Below, piece by piece: positions 29,926 to 39,580 of a DNA stretch of 64,000 bases. Source of the DNA: Odiellus spinosus (lineage: Eukaryota; Arthropoda; Arachnida; Opiliones; Phalangiidae); contig OY987240.1 of the NCBI GenBank assembly GCA_963920705.1, positions 4,573,426 to 4,637,425 of the forward strand, read 5' to 3'. The number at the start of each line of letters is the position of its first letter. The stretch's first letter is position 1. Under the pieces are notes generated by a model that did no database searches, was not told where the DNA came from, and saw nothing but the letters and a program-made list of their open reading frames with translations. A program made the translations under genes and the position numbers.

Positions 29926-30250
29926 AGTCCAAGTAATGGGCGCCTTTTGGAAAATTAGCGCATTCAAATAGGTATCTTTCCCTGGCCCGTTTTTCTTCTA
30001 CCCTCCGTATTTCCGCCCGTTTTAGTCGCTCTTCCGCCCGTTTATGCCTCATTTCCCTTAACCTCTCCTCGGTAACTTCTTCGAAGGACTTCTTGTCCAC
30101 CTGGACACTCATGTCCCGCAGTCGGGGCTTTTCTTTAAATTTTTGAATTTCTTCTTTTAAATTGACAATCTCTTCCTTCATCGCTTCAATATGTGACATT
30201 TTGTGGTTAGACAAATCCAATATAAACGATGCTCTTAAAATGACGCTCAA
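29924..30250 (-). CDS. Hypothetical coiled-coil protein, short
   Basis: 108 codons leftward, or 91 from a second ATG at 30199 (MSHIEAMKEE), which gives the more protein-like start. The sequence is one long charged helix (KEEIVNLKEEIQKFKEK, then RLREMRHKRAEERLKRAEIR) ending YLFECANFPKGAHYLD. Heptad hydrophobics suggest a coiled coil. I do not recognise it. It could be a small host or transposon gene, or one exon; the gradual Arg/Glu repeat also allows a low-complexity artefact. Confidence 0.35.
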   Translation of the reverse strand: MSVILRASFILDLSNHKMSHIEAMKEEIVNLKEEIQKFKEKPRLRDMSVQVDKKSFEEVTEERLREMRHKRAEERLKRAEIRRVEEKRARERYLFECANFPKGAHYLD

Positions 30251-31522
30251 TATATACCTTGCAAATCCCCCCCTGAGTGTTACCCCGCTCCTATGACAAT
30301 GTTCTCACGAGCAGACTCCTCCCATATCAAAATATAATATTTGACTTCTGAAAAGTGAAAATGAAGAAACGATTGCACACCATGTTATTTGCCTTAGTTC
30401 ATTAATACAGTCAAGCCAGGGTGCTGCCACTACCCTATTTTTATTTTTGGTATTTCCCTAGAAGAACGCCTGCTTTTTTTATATTGTTGATTTAGAATAT
30501 ACAAAGCGCGATTGAAACACCCGGAATGTTTCAGCATCTAGGAAGCTACTCTTTCATCTATCCCTACAAATGTGCCTCTTGGGATTGATGCGGCTTAGCC
30601 TTCTGCGCGCGCTAACATTTGACGCTTTCGAGGTAGTGTTTAGTGCGTCTCAAATTTAGCCCCTATGAGCCCCCCCCCCAAATTAAAATTATCTCTTCTG
30701 TAATTTTTTTCAGTGTTTTCGGCTTCCAATTGGCAGTTATCCGTTTGAGTATCGGTTAACTCGGTTTAACTGGTAAATATCTGCTTAAAATAACCGAATC
30801 AGTTTGAGTAGATATTTCGGAAAAAAAAAATCAGTTAATAACAGATTGAATAAAAAAATGGGCGGTTAAACATTTTTTAACCGTTAACTTATTTGAGTAA
30901 TATCCGATACGCGAAATAGATAACTTTTTGTTCTAAACAGATAGGTTTTGAGCATTATAATAGTGGATAGTAAATAATGAGGAGGTCAAAAAAGTGAAAA
31001 ATTAAGTTTCACATAAAAAATGTGGAATAACGTAGTTGAAGGGAAGTTATGAAACTTACTAAATTATTTACACTCTAAATACACATCAATTTATTTCTAT
31101 AGTTGTAATATTTATATTCTATTCGGTTGTACTTGGCTACAACTATGCAAATAAATTATATCTTGTGGGGTTAAAAATTGTAAAGTCAAAGGCAGGGCAT
31201 GAATTGCAAATAAAAAAGTTGCGATTCACGCGCTGCTTTTGACTGTACAATTTTGCGTTGAAGAATTTGGCTCTAAGTCTGTAGTTTGATGTCGAATTAT
31301 TATTATTAAATGTAGGGAGTAAAAAGCTCTGGTCCAAAGTGGAAGGTACAGCTTGACAAATGTTCCTACCTCTAACAAATATTCTCTAAAATCGTTCATG
31401 CTGCTAATTATAATCGATTTCTAGTTTTGGTTTATGCTCCCTTTAAACTCGAAAAGAGGTTTTATTCTTTTGTTGAATAGCGCGTACGATCAGGGAACCA
31501 CAGGTGTTCCCTGGTACGATAT
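30251..31522. other. Non-coding stretch with fragments of dispersed repeats
   Basis: No gene is visible. A block near 30650-30725 (GCCCCTATGAGCC, then AAATTAAAATTATCTC) is a diverged copy of part of the foldback element at 31802-33030. The rest is AT-rich and unassigned. Confidence 0.5.
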
Positions 31523-31677
31523 TGGCGACGAGAAAGTCGGTTTTAACCTTTCCCGAGGAAAAATCGGACTCCCTTTTTCCGAAAATTAACCATATGCGTT
31601 TCAAATAAATAAATAATATTTTGGTATATGCAAGAAAGAGTAATTTTATACAAATATATTTAGGTATCCATAGGGGT
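31523..31677 (+). repeat. 155-bp repeat, inverted partner at 39421-39570
   Basis: Contains GAGAAAGTCGGTTTTAACC, AAATCGGACTCCCTTTTTCC and GGTATATGCAAGAAAGAGTA. The inverse lies 7.7 kb downstream and is about 95 percent alike by eye. The pair brackets the foldback element and the gypsy element. Confidence 0.8.
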
Positions 31678-31801
31678 ATACGGATAGCTCGGGCTATTTA
31701 TAATATTTTAGCCAAATTAGCCCATCCTTCGAACTAGTAAATCCCTCGGGCTACCCATTCCATCTTGTAATCTTTAAATTAGGTTATGGAAAATAGCCCA
31801 T

Positions 31802-33030
31802 GGGTCATTCCATGTCAATTCGACTAATGGAGAAAGGGCCTAATTTTTAATTTCAACCATTATTTTTCTACGGATATATAAGCGTAAGAAACTGATATAT
31901 ACCAAGTTTCAAACTCCAAAAAAATTATTTCTCAAGTTATAATTTTTTCAATTTTTTTTGGATAAATTTGGATTTTAAATTTTCAAATTCGGTTTTCTTT
32001 AATAACTTTAGAATTAATAGACTTAAATGAATGAAAATTCATATGATAGACGCAAATGAGGTGCTGAATGCGAAATTTTAGCCAAAAACACTGAGAAAAA
32101 ATTACAGAACGAGATAATTTTAATTTTTGGGGGTCCCATAGGGGCCAAATTTGAGACTTGAACACCACCTTCAAAAATTCTGAAAATTTAATATTTTTGG
32201 CCCAATAGACTATCTGCTTCAAATTATAAATGGGATCAATGAGAAACAATTTTAAAGTACAAAAAAAAAAAGATTTTCAAAAAATTAAAAACTGTTTTTC
32301 ATATATGATGTAGTTGAGGGTATAATACAATATTGTATTATACCCTTAACTACATCATATATATGAAAAACGGTTTTTAATTTTTTGAAAATAATTTTTT
32401 TTTGTACTTTAAAATTGTTTCTCATTGATCCCAAAAATGATTTTCAAAAAATTAAAAACTATTTTTCATATATATGATGTAGTTAAGGGTATAGTACAAT
32501 ATTGTATTATACCCTCAACTACATCATATATATGAAAAACAGTTTTTAATTTTTTGAAAATCATTTTTTTTGTACTTTAAAATTGTTTCTCATTGATCCC
32601 ATTTATAATTTGAAGTAGATAGTCTATTGGGCCAAAAATATTAAATTTTCAGAATTTTTGAAGGTGGTGTTCAAGTCTCAAATTTGGCCCCTATGGGACC
32701 CCCAAAAATTAAAATTATCTCGTTCTGTAATTTTTTCTCAGTGTTTTTGGCTTAAATTTCGCATTCAGCACCTCATTTGCGTCTATCATATGAATTTTCA
32801 TTCATTTAAGTCTATTAATTCTAAAGTTATTAAAGAAAACCGAATTTGAAAATTTAAAATCCAAATTTATCCAAAAAAATTGAAAAAATTATAACTTGAG
32901 AAATAATTTTTTTTGGAGTCTGAAACTTGGTATATATCAGTTTCTTACGCTTATATATCCGTAGAAAAATAATGGTTGAAATTAAAAATTAGGCCCTTTT
33001 TCCATTAGTCGAATTGACATGGAATGACCC
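31802..33030. mobile_element. Long foldback element, 1.23 kb
   Basis: Ends are GGGTCATTCCATGTCAATTC and its exact inverse. The arms pair over roughly 430 bp each. The centre has two smaller hairpins (CATATATATGATGTAGTT and inverses around AATATTGTATT). It has no coding sequence. It shares its terminal GGGTCATTCCA with elements at 46091 and 55945. Confidence 0.88.
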
Positions 33031-33281
33031 CAATCCCTCCAACTAGGTAATCCCTAGCTCGGGCTAAACCGTTCCTGTTGTAATATTTTAGGTAAGATTA
33101 GGTTAAGTTAGTTAATCCCTCGAATTACCCCATCCCTTTTTTACTACTTTAGGTAAGGTTAGGTTAGTTAATCTCCGTCTTTCGAGATTTGTACCAGGGT
33201 CTCAATTACAAATAGATTGAAGCCTCAATTAAATGCTATAATTTTTATTCAGCATTAGTAAGAATTAAGGTTCAATAGACC

Positions 33282-33525
33282 TGTAAAATAATTGGCATAT
33301 TAACGACGAAATTAGTAAACAATAACATAATACGTTTTGAAAAAAAATTGGCGCGCGAGAGTACGAGAGGAAGGACAAAAATTAAGGCGCGTGAAAAGAA
33401 ATGGCAGTTGGAAAAAATAGATTTGAGATAAAAGACTTGTACGAAAAAATGAGGGTTAAGAAATAAAAGAGTTCGTTGCATAGTTGGCGTTTTTTTTATA
33501 TATAACTCTACACAACAATTTTACA
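33282..33525 (+). repeat. 5' LTR of the gypsy element, 244 bp
   Basis: Starts TGTAAAA and ends TTTTACA, so the ends are inverse of each other. A TATATATAAC near the end may be the promoter. It is one base longer than the 3' copy (T8 against T7). Confidence 0.92.
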
Positions 33526-33561
33526 TTTGGTGACAGCGGTGGGATAATCTTCTCGGTTATC

Positions 33562-36500
33562 ATGCCGCGTCGTCAACAAGACCCACCAGCCGCTTTATAC
33601 CGCCCAACGGTAAATGCTATGCCCGAAAAATACAATGGAGAAGGGGACTTTGGAATGTGGATGCGGTATTTCGAGGTTTGTGCAATTGCTAACGAGTGGG
33701 ACGATGAGAAGAAGTGCAGGGTCCTCCCCACGTTTCTTAGTGGCCGAGCCTTTAACACCTACGATAATTTACTACCGCACCTCAAAAACACGTATGTTAA
33801 TCTGATTCAATCTTTAACCGATGCTTTTTTACAACCTGAACGTCAAAGAATCCACGTCATGGGATTCCGCGCACGATTCCAGCAACCAGGTGAACATCTA
33901 GATGATTTTTGTCAAGATCTGCGCAGACTTGTAGAACGGGCAATGCCAGGATTGGATGCTGATGCGTACGACATTCTGGAGTTTGAACAATTTTTGTACG
34001 GGTTACACCCAACGCTTCAGGATGGGGTACATCAGGCTAACCCTAATAATCTCACTGAAGCTTTGTCAGTTGCAAAACGATTGCAGGCCCTCCATGAAAT
34101 GAGACGAAATGACCCTCGTTATCGTCGCCCGGAAACGCTCCAAGGAGTAAGCGACCAACCGTCCGATACACCTACGACAACCTCGATGGATCAGGAAGAG
34201 CTAACTTCTTTACGAACAACAGTATCCCAGCTCGCCACGGAAGTAGCGGCTTTACGTCTCGAAAAATACCACCAAGATACACACATGGTTCACGACACGT
34301 ACCGTCCAGAGAACCCGCGTCAATGCACTCCATCAGGTTACGATGTCGATCGATATTACTCGTTTCGTCATAACGCAACTCGTTTCGCTCCACCTGGATA
34401 TTCCCATTTCGGCTATGGCTCCCCACGTAACAGAAGTTTCCGTCCTTACCAACCACGATACGCCGCACCAGATTACGTTTGGCCTAAACCAGAAAGCTAC
34501 GATTCACGACCAACTTGTTTTTATTGTCAAGAGAAAGGCCATTTCCAAAGAAATTTTCCGTATTGTTGGCGAATGGAAGGAAACGGTTGTGAAAATTCTG
34601 GCCGGAATGCCCGGGGTGCATCTGCTTATCGTGAAGAAACTTCAGTCTATACCGCCCAAAGAGATGAAACTACTGTGCCAAAACGCCCGAACCAAGCATT
34701 ACAAATTCAAGGCCGCTCTGGCGTAACCTATTATACAAAAATCGAAATTAATAATACCCAGGTTTCAAGCCTGGTAGACAGTGGATCATCCATTAGTATT
34801 ATACGGGCATCGTTAGCCCGTGATCTCGGTTTACAGTTTGAGCCACATACCACCACGGAAAGCCCAACCAAAATATTTCCAATAACGGGCGAAGCAATAA
34901 GAGTTCTGGGAACCTCAAAAGTTGAGTACAGTTTTGGATCATTTAAGCAAACGTGGATGGTATACATTGCTGAAGGTCTCGTGAATAATTGCGTCATCGG
35001 GTGTGATCTGCTTGATTATTTGGAAGCCCGTCTGGATTTTGGGAAGAAATTAATGTTGATCAAAAACGTCACGCTCCCATTGATTAAATCCCTACATTCT
35101 TCCGCTCCAGTGTTATGCAGAATAGCTTTAGCTGAAGAAGCGGAAATTCCGGCTAATCACGAAATGATTGTTAAAGGAGCCTTAGTAAAGGACAATCCTC
35201 ACTTAGAACTGAACAAATTAAAAACTTCGTACGGTTTGATTGAACCTGTTGAAAGTTTCCGTCAATCCAATACTCTCGACTTGGGAAGGAGTCTCGTAAA
35301 CATAACAAATGACACGCTTTTCGTCAGATTGATTAATACCGGCTCTTCCCCAGTCAAAATCTACAAGGATTCTATTATCGGCACCTTGCACGAGGTCGAC
35401 AAGGTTGAAGCTCCGTCTAAAATATTCAACCAGGGAATTGGAACGGAGGAGTTACGTCCCGAAACCTACAATCTCGAAGGCACCTCCTTGCAACCCCAGG
35501 AGAAGAAGGCGCTTCTGGAGTTGCTCCAACGTTACGATCATATATTTTCGAAAACCGAATATGATCTGGGACTTGCCAAAAACGTCCAGCATAAGATCAA
35601 CACCGGGGATGCCCGACCTTTCAGGAAACACGCGTATCGCATTCCGGATTCACAGAAAGATATCATTGACGCTCAAATAGACTCCATGTTAAAGAATAAC
35701 ATAATCTCTCCGAGTTTTAGTCCATGGGCCGCCCCGATAATACTCGTGAAGAAAAAGGACAACTCTTGGCGTTTCTGCGTGGATTACAGATCTTTAAATG
35801 ACGTTACAAAGAAAGATGCTTATCCTTTACCGAGAATAAGCGAAACATTGGATTCTCTATCAGGAGCAACAATGTTTACCACTTTGGATTTAGCCTCTGG
35901 GTATTGGCAAATCGAAATGGATAGTAGAGATAAAGAAAAAACAGCTTTTGTTACCAGGAAGGGCCTGTTCGAGTTCAATAAAATGCCGTTTGGGCTCTCA
36001 AATTCACCTAGTACCTTTATGAGGGTGATGGAGTGTGCTCTGAGTGGGCTTCAATGGGAAATTTGTTTGATATATTTGGACGATATCATCGTCTTTTCGT
36101 CTACCTTTGTGGAACATCTAAAACGATTGGAAAGCGTTTTCGCCCGTATTGAAGGAAATGGCCTAAAACTGAAGCCGAGCAAGTGTTTTTTCTGCAGGGA
36201 CGAAGTAGAATACTTAGGGCACATTGTATCTAAATTGGGCATTAAGCCAAATCCGAAGAACACAGTAAAAGTGGTAAACTGGTTGAGGCCTAACTCTGTA
36301 AAGAACTTGCAATCTTTTCTCGGTCTCGCGTCGTACTATCGAAAATTTGTAAGGAATTTCGCTGGTATTGCAGCACCACTATACGCTCTACTGAAACCAA
36401 CATCGAAATTCATATGGACTACGGAATGCCAGAGGGCTTTTGAAAGTTTGAAAAGTCTTCTGACAACACCACCAATTTTATCGTACCCAAACTTCAAAGA

Positions 36501-38439
36501 AGAATTTCGTGTGGAAACTGACGCGTCCGGTCAGGGAATAGGCGCCATATTATCGCAAATTCAGGAAGGAAACGAAAGGGTTATCGCGTATGAAAGTCGG
36601 TCACTCACCAAGAGCGAGAGAAATTATTCAACGGTAGAGAGAGAGATGCTGGCGGTCATGTACGCCATTGAAAAATTTCGTCCATACCTCTTCGGGTATC
36701 ATTTCGTCATAATCAGTGACCATAACCCACTGGTGTGGCTGCGGACTATGAAAGAACCACGCGGCAAATTTGCCAGATGGATCTTGAAACTTGAGGAGTA
36801 CGACTACGAAGTACGATACCGAAGTGGGAGGAATCACGCTAATGTCGACGCCTTGTCACGAATGCCGGAAAGTGAAAATAACGATCCCTCTCCGCAAACG
36901 ATTAGCGCTACGTTTTACTGCGAGCCGAAGATCACAGTTGAACAACTCAAAAAACTCCAAACTGACGATCGCGATATCAACAGAATGATTCAAATATTAT
37001 CAGCTACCACTGGTGACAAGCCGACTTCCGATGACTTAAGGGGTGAAGAAAACCGACGATTTCTCTACCTTTGGAGGAACTTTAAAAACTTGTTTCAAGA
37101 GAACGGCTTACTCTGGAGAAGGAAATCAAATGCAGCTATTTCTCAAATAGTCGTACCCGTGAGCTTGGTTCCAGAACTTATTCACGAATTTCACGATGCT
37201 CCATATTCTGGACATCGAGGAACGGAAAAAACATTAAAGGCTCTTCAACGTCGGTATTGGTGGCCCCTTATGGCCGAGGATGTTACGACATGGTGTAAAG
37301 AATGCATTCCCTGCGCTCAGACAAAGCCTCCGCACCATTACCAAGTCGCACCGATGATCAACGTCGAAGTAGGCCACGCATTCGAAAAAATTGGAGTTGA
37401 TGTTATAGGACCGCTTTTCCAAACCAAGAGAGGAAATAAATATGTTCTAACTATCACAGATTATTTTACAAAGTGGCCGGAAGCCTTCGCACTCCCTGAC
37501 CAAAAGGCGGAAACAATAATCTCCGCACTTCTTCTTTATGTGGCCTCATGGGGAGTGCCTTTAGTGTTGATCACGGATCAGGGCCGAAACTTTGATTCAG
37601 GTACATTTCAAGAATTCTGCAATAAGCTGGGAATTAAGCGAAAACGAACGTCACCTTATCACCCTCAGTCTGATGGGCTCTCTGAGAGACAAAACCGAAC
37701 GCTAGAGGAAAAACTAACTATGTACATCGCAAAGGAGCAAAACGACTGGGACGACTGGCTACCATACATGCTCATGTCAATGAGAGGGAGTACACACAGT
37801 TCAACCGGGGAGACTCCGTATAAACTGGCCACTGGAAGAGATGCGAGGTATCCCCCAGATATGGTTCTACGAATAGACGAGACGCCTCCCCAAAACACCG
37901 ATACATATTTACTCAATATGGAGAACGAAATGGCTATGGTCAATCAAAAAGTTGCTACCCGCATCCGGAAGAAACAAACCCAGCAGAAGAAACAATACGA
38001 CAACCGCGTTAAATTTACTCCTTTTCGAACCACAGATCGAGTATGGCTCTACAATCCATATTGTCCACCAGGGCAAAGCGAAAAATTCCTCAAACCTTGG
38101 ACAGGACCTTTTACTATTAAAGAGACTATTGGCCCAGTTAACTATAAAATCGAACGCGACTCTGATGGCGCGGTTTTCATCGTCCACCACAACAGACTGA
38201 AGAAATGCCACTCTAACGAGACTCCAACGGAGGAATTTCCCACCGATGATTCCATTTTTAACGGTCAAGCTCCAGAAAACTTAAGCGCAACCCCTTCTCT
38301 CCCTTCAATGCATCATAGCTGTGGAGCAATGGAGACTAGAAACGACGAAGTAAACACACACAAAACACCTGGCTACTCTGATGTCGCGTTAAAGCAGGAA
38401 CGACGATGGTACGACAGTCTTTTCATGTTTTGGAGATAA
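33562..38439 (+). CDS. Ty3/gypsy Gag-Pol polyprotein, 1,625 residues
   Basis: ATG at 33562 (MPRRQQDPPA) is chosen because the upstream codons belong to the LTR. Order: Gag (capsid-like region, about residues 20-190), a zinc knuckle (CFYCQEKGHFQRNF), aspartic protease (SSLVDSGSSISII), reverse transcriptase (IYLDDIIVFS), RNase H (VETDASGQGIGAIL, SDHNPLVWL), integrase with HHCC (HEFHDAPYSGHRG ... CKECIPC) and D-D-E core (GVDVIGPL, TDQGRNFDS, SERQNRTLEEKL), then a C-terminal chromodomain-like tail. Gag and Pol are in one frame. The zinc knuckle has Phe where the last Cys is expected. Apart from that the element looks able to code for all its proteins. Confidence 0.95.
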   Translation: MPRRQQDPPAALYRPTVNAMPEKYNGEGDFGMWMRYFEVCAIANEWDDEKKCRVLPTFLSGRAFNTYDNLLPHLKNTYVNLIQSLTDAFLQPERQRIHVMGFRARFQQPGEHLDDFCQDLRRLVERAMPGLDADAYDILEFEQFLYGLHPTLQDGVHQANPNNLTEALSVAKRLQALHEMRRNDPRYRRPETLQGVSDQPSDTPTTTSMDQEELTSLRTTVSQLATEVAALRLEKYHQDTHMVHDTYRPENPRQCTPSGYDVDRYYSFRHNATRFAPPGYSHFGYGSPRNRSFRPYQPRYAAPDYVWPKPESYDSRPTCFYCQEKGHFQRNFPYCWRMEGNGCENSGRNARGASAYREETSVYTAQRDETTVPKRPNQALQIQGRSGVTYYTKIEINNTQVSSLVDSGSSISIIRASLARDLGLQFEPHTTTESPTKIFPITGEAIRVLGTSKVEYSFGSFKQTWMVYIAEGLVNNCVIGCDLLDYLEARLDFGKKLMLIKNVTLPLIKSLHSSAPVLCRIALAEEAEIPANHEMIVKGALVKDNPHLELNKLKTSYGLIEPVESFRQSNTLDLGRSLVNITNDTLFVRLINTGSSPVKIYKDSIIGTLHEVDKVEAPSKIFNQGIGTEELRPETYNLEGTSLQPQEKKALLELLQRYDHIFSKTEYDLGLAKNVQHKINTGDARPFRKHAYRIPDSQKDIIDAQIDSMLKNNIISPSFSPWAAPIILVKKKDNSWRFCVDYRSLNDVTKKDAYPLPRISETLDSLSGATMFTTLDLASGYWQIEMDSRDKEKTAFVTRKGLFEFNKMPFGLSNSPSTFMRVMECALSGLQWEICLIYLDDIIVFSSTFVEHLKRLESVFARIEGNGLKLKPSKCFFCRDEVEYLGHIVSKLGIKPNPKNTVKVVNWLRPNSVKNLQSFLGLASYYRKFVRNFAGIAAPLYALLKPTSKFIWTTECQRAFESLKSLLTTPPILSYPNFKEEFRVETDASGQGIGAILSQIQEGNERVIAYESRSLTKSERNYSTVEREMLAVMYAIEKFRPYLFGYHFVIISDHNPLVWLRTMKEPRGKFARWILKLEEYDYEVRYRSGRNHANVDALSRMPESENNDPSPQTISATFYCEPKITVEQLKKLQTDDRDINRMIQILSATTGDKPTSDDLRGEENRRFLYLWRNFKNLFQENGLLWRRKSNAAISQIVVPVSLVPELIHEFHDAPYSGHRGTEKTLKALQRRYWWPLMAEDVTTWCKECIPCAQTKPPHHYQVAPMINVEVGHAFEKIGVDVIGPLFQTKRGNKYVLTITDYFTKWPEAFALPDQKAETIISALLLYVASWGVPLVLITDQGRNFDSGTFQEFCNKLGIKRKRTSPYHPQSDGLSERQNRTLEEKLTMYIAKEQNDWDDWLPYMLMSMRGSTHSSTGETPYKLATGRDARYPPDMVLRIDETPPQNTDTYLLNMENEMAMVNQKVATRIRKKQTQQKKQYDNRVKFTPFRTTDRVWLYNPYCPPGQSEKFLKPWTGPFTIKETIGPVNYKIERDSDGAVFIVHHNRLKKCHSNETPTEEFPTDDSIFNGQAPENLSATPSLPSMHHSCGAMETRNDEVNTHKTPGYSDVALKQERRWYDSLFMFWR

Positions 38440-38503
38440 ATTGGAAGATAAATTCTAAATTCTAGGAAACAAGAGGACGTGTTTCAGGTTGGGGGGGGAG
38501 ATG

Positions 38504-38746
38504 TGTAAAATAATTGGCATATTAACGACGAAATTAGTAAACAATAACATAATACGTTTTGAAAAAAAATTGGCGCGCGAGAGTACGAGAGGAAGGACAA
38601 AAATTAAGGCGCGTGAAAAGAAATGGCAGTTGGAAAAAATAGATTTGAGATAAAAGACTTGTACGAAAAAATGAGGGTTAAGAAATAAAAGAGTTCGTTG
38701 CATAGTTGGCGTTTTTTTATATATAACTCTACACAACAATTTTACA
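38504..38746 (+). repeat. 3' LTR of the gypsy element, 243 bp
   Basis: Matches the 5' LTR apart from one T. It follows the polypurine tract GGTTGGGGGGGGAG and is followed by GACC. Confidence 0.92.
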
Positions 38747-38945
38747 GACCTATAAAGTAAAATAGTGAAATGTGGGAAAGGTGTATATTTTTAAAATTGT
38801 AAAATTAAATTGAAAATAAAATTTTTTGAAACACCGAGTTTTCCTTGCACCCAATTTTCCCCACACCGAATATTCTCAGCAGCCAATATTACGGCAGCCA
38901 ATATTACGGCAGCCAATTTTCCTGCACCGAACTATCCTAGATCCA

Positions 38946-39427
38946 TATATAGGAATGAATAAACTTATTATATAAAAATTAATTAATCAATAAACAAATA
39001 TGTAACAAATTTATTTTTTGCAATTTGAATTATAATTGACCACATCTTACAGATAATTACTGAAATTCCTCTTATAATTTAATAGAATAATAACAATTAT
39101 AATTACTGAAATTTCTCTTATACTTTGATAATAGAATAATAATTATAATTACTGAAATTCCTCTTATACTCTAATAATAAAATTTTAATTATAATTACTG
39201 AGTATAAAAGAAAATCTCAGTAATTATAATTAAAATTTTATTATTAGAGTATAAGAGGAATTTCAGTAATTATAAATGTTATTATTCTATTATCAAAGTA
39301 TAATAGAAATTTCGGTAATTATCTGTAAGATGTGGTCAATTATTTCAAATTGAAAAAATAAATTTGTTACATATTTATTTATTTATTGATTAATTTTTAT
39401 ATATTAAGCTTATTCATTCCTATATAT
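38946..39427. repeat. Long AT-rich palindrome (foldback), 480 bp
   Basis: TATATAGGAATGAATAA at the left and its inverse TTATTCATTCCTATATA at the right; the arms pair over most of their length around a centre near 39195 (CTGAGTATAAAAGAAAATCTCAG). It has internal repeats of ATAATTACTGAAATTCCTCT. No coding sequence. Confidence 0.85.
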
Positions 39428-39570
39428 ACCTAAATATATTTGTATAAAATTACTCTTTCTTGCATATACCAAAATATATTTTTATTTATTTGAAACGCAT
39501 ATATGGTTAATTTTCGGAAAAAGGGAGTCCGATTTTTCCTCGAAAAGGTTAAAACCGACTTTCTCATGAC
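39421..39570 (-). repeat. Inverted partner of the repeat at 31523-31677
   Basis: Same sequence in inverse orientation, ending GACTTTCTCATGACC. It abuts the element starting at 39581. Confidence 0.8.
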
Positions 39571-39580
39571 CAATATAATA

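Larger units (their letters stand above)
33282..38746 (+). mobile_element. Ty3/gypsy LTR retrotransposon, 5,465 bp, very young
   Basis: LTRs at 33282-33525 and 38504-38746 begin TGTAAAATAATTGGC and end AATTTTACA, and differ by one T in a T-run as far as can be seen. A GACC duplication flanks both sides (33278-33281 and 38747-38750). A primer-binding region follows the 5' LTR, and a G-rich polypurine tract (about 38488-38503) precedes the 3' LTR. A single uninterrupted gag-pol frame fills the interior. Near-identical LTRs mean a recent insertion. 33031-33281 before it holds only TTAGG-like runs. Confidence 0.95.

Noticed and set aside
32658..32849. Identical short frames in both arms of the foldback element
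   Set aside because: The same sequence appears in both arms only because they are inverse copies; no domain or start context.
36051..36263. Several antisense frames across the gypsy polyprotein
   Set aside because: Shadows of the long gag-pol frame.
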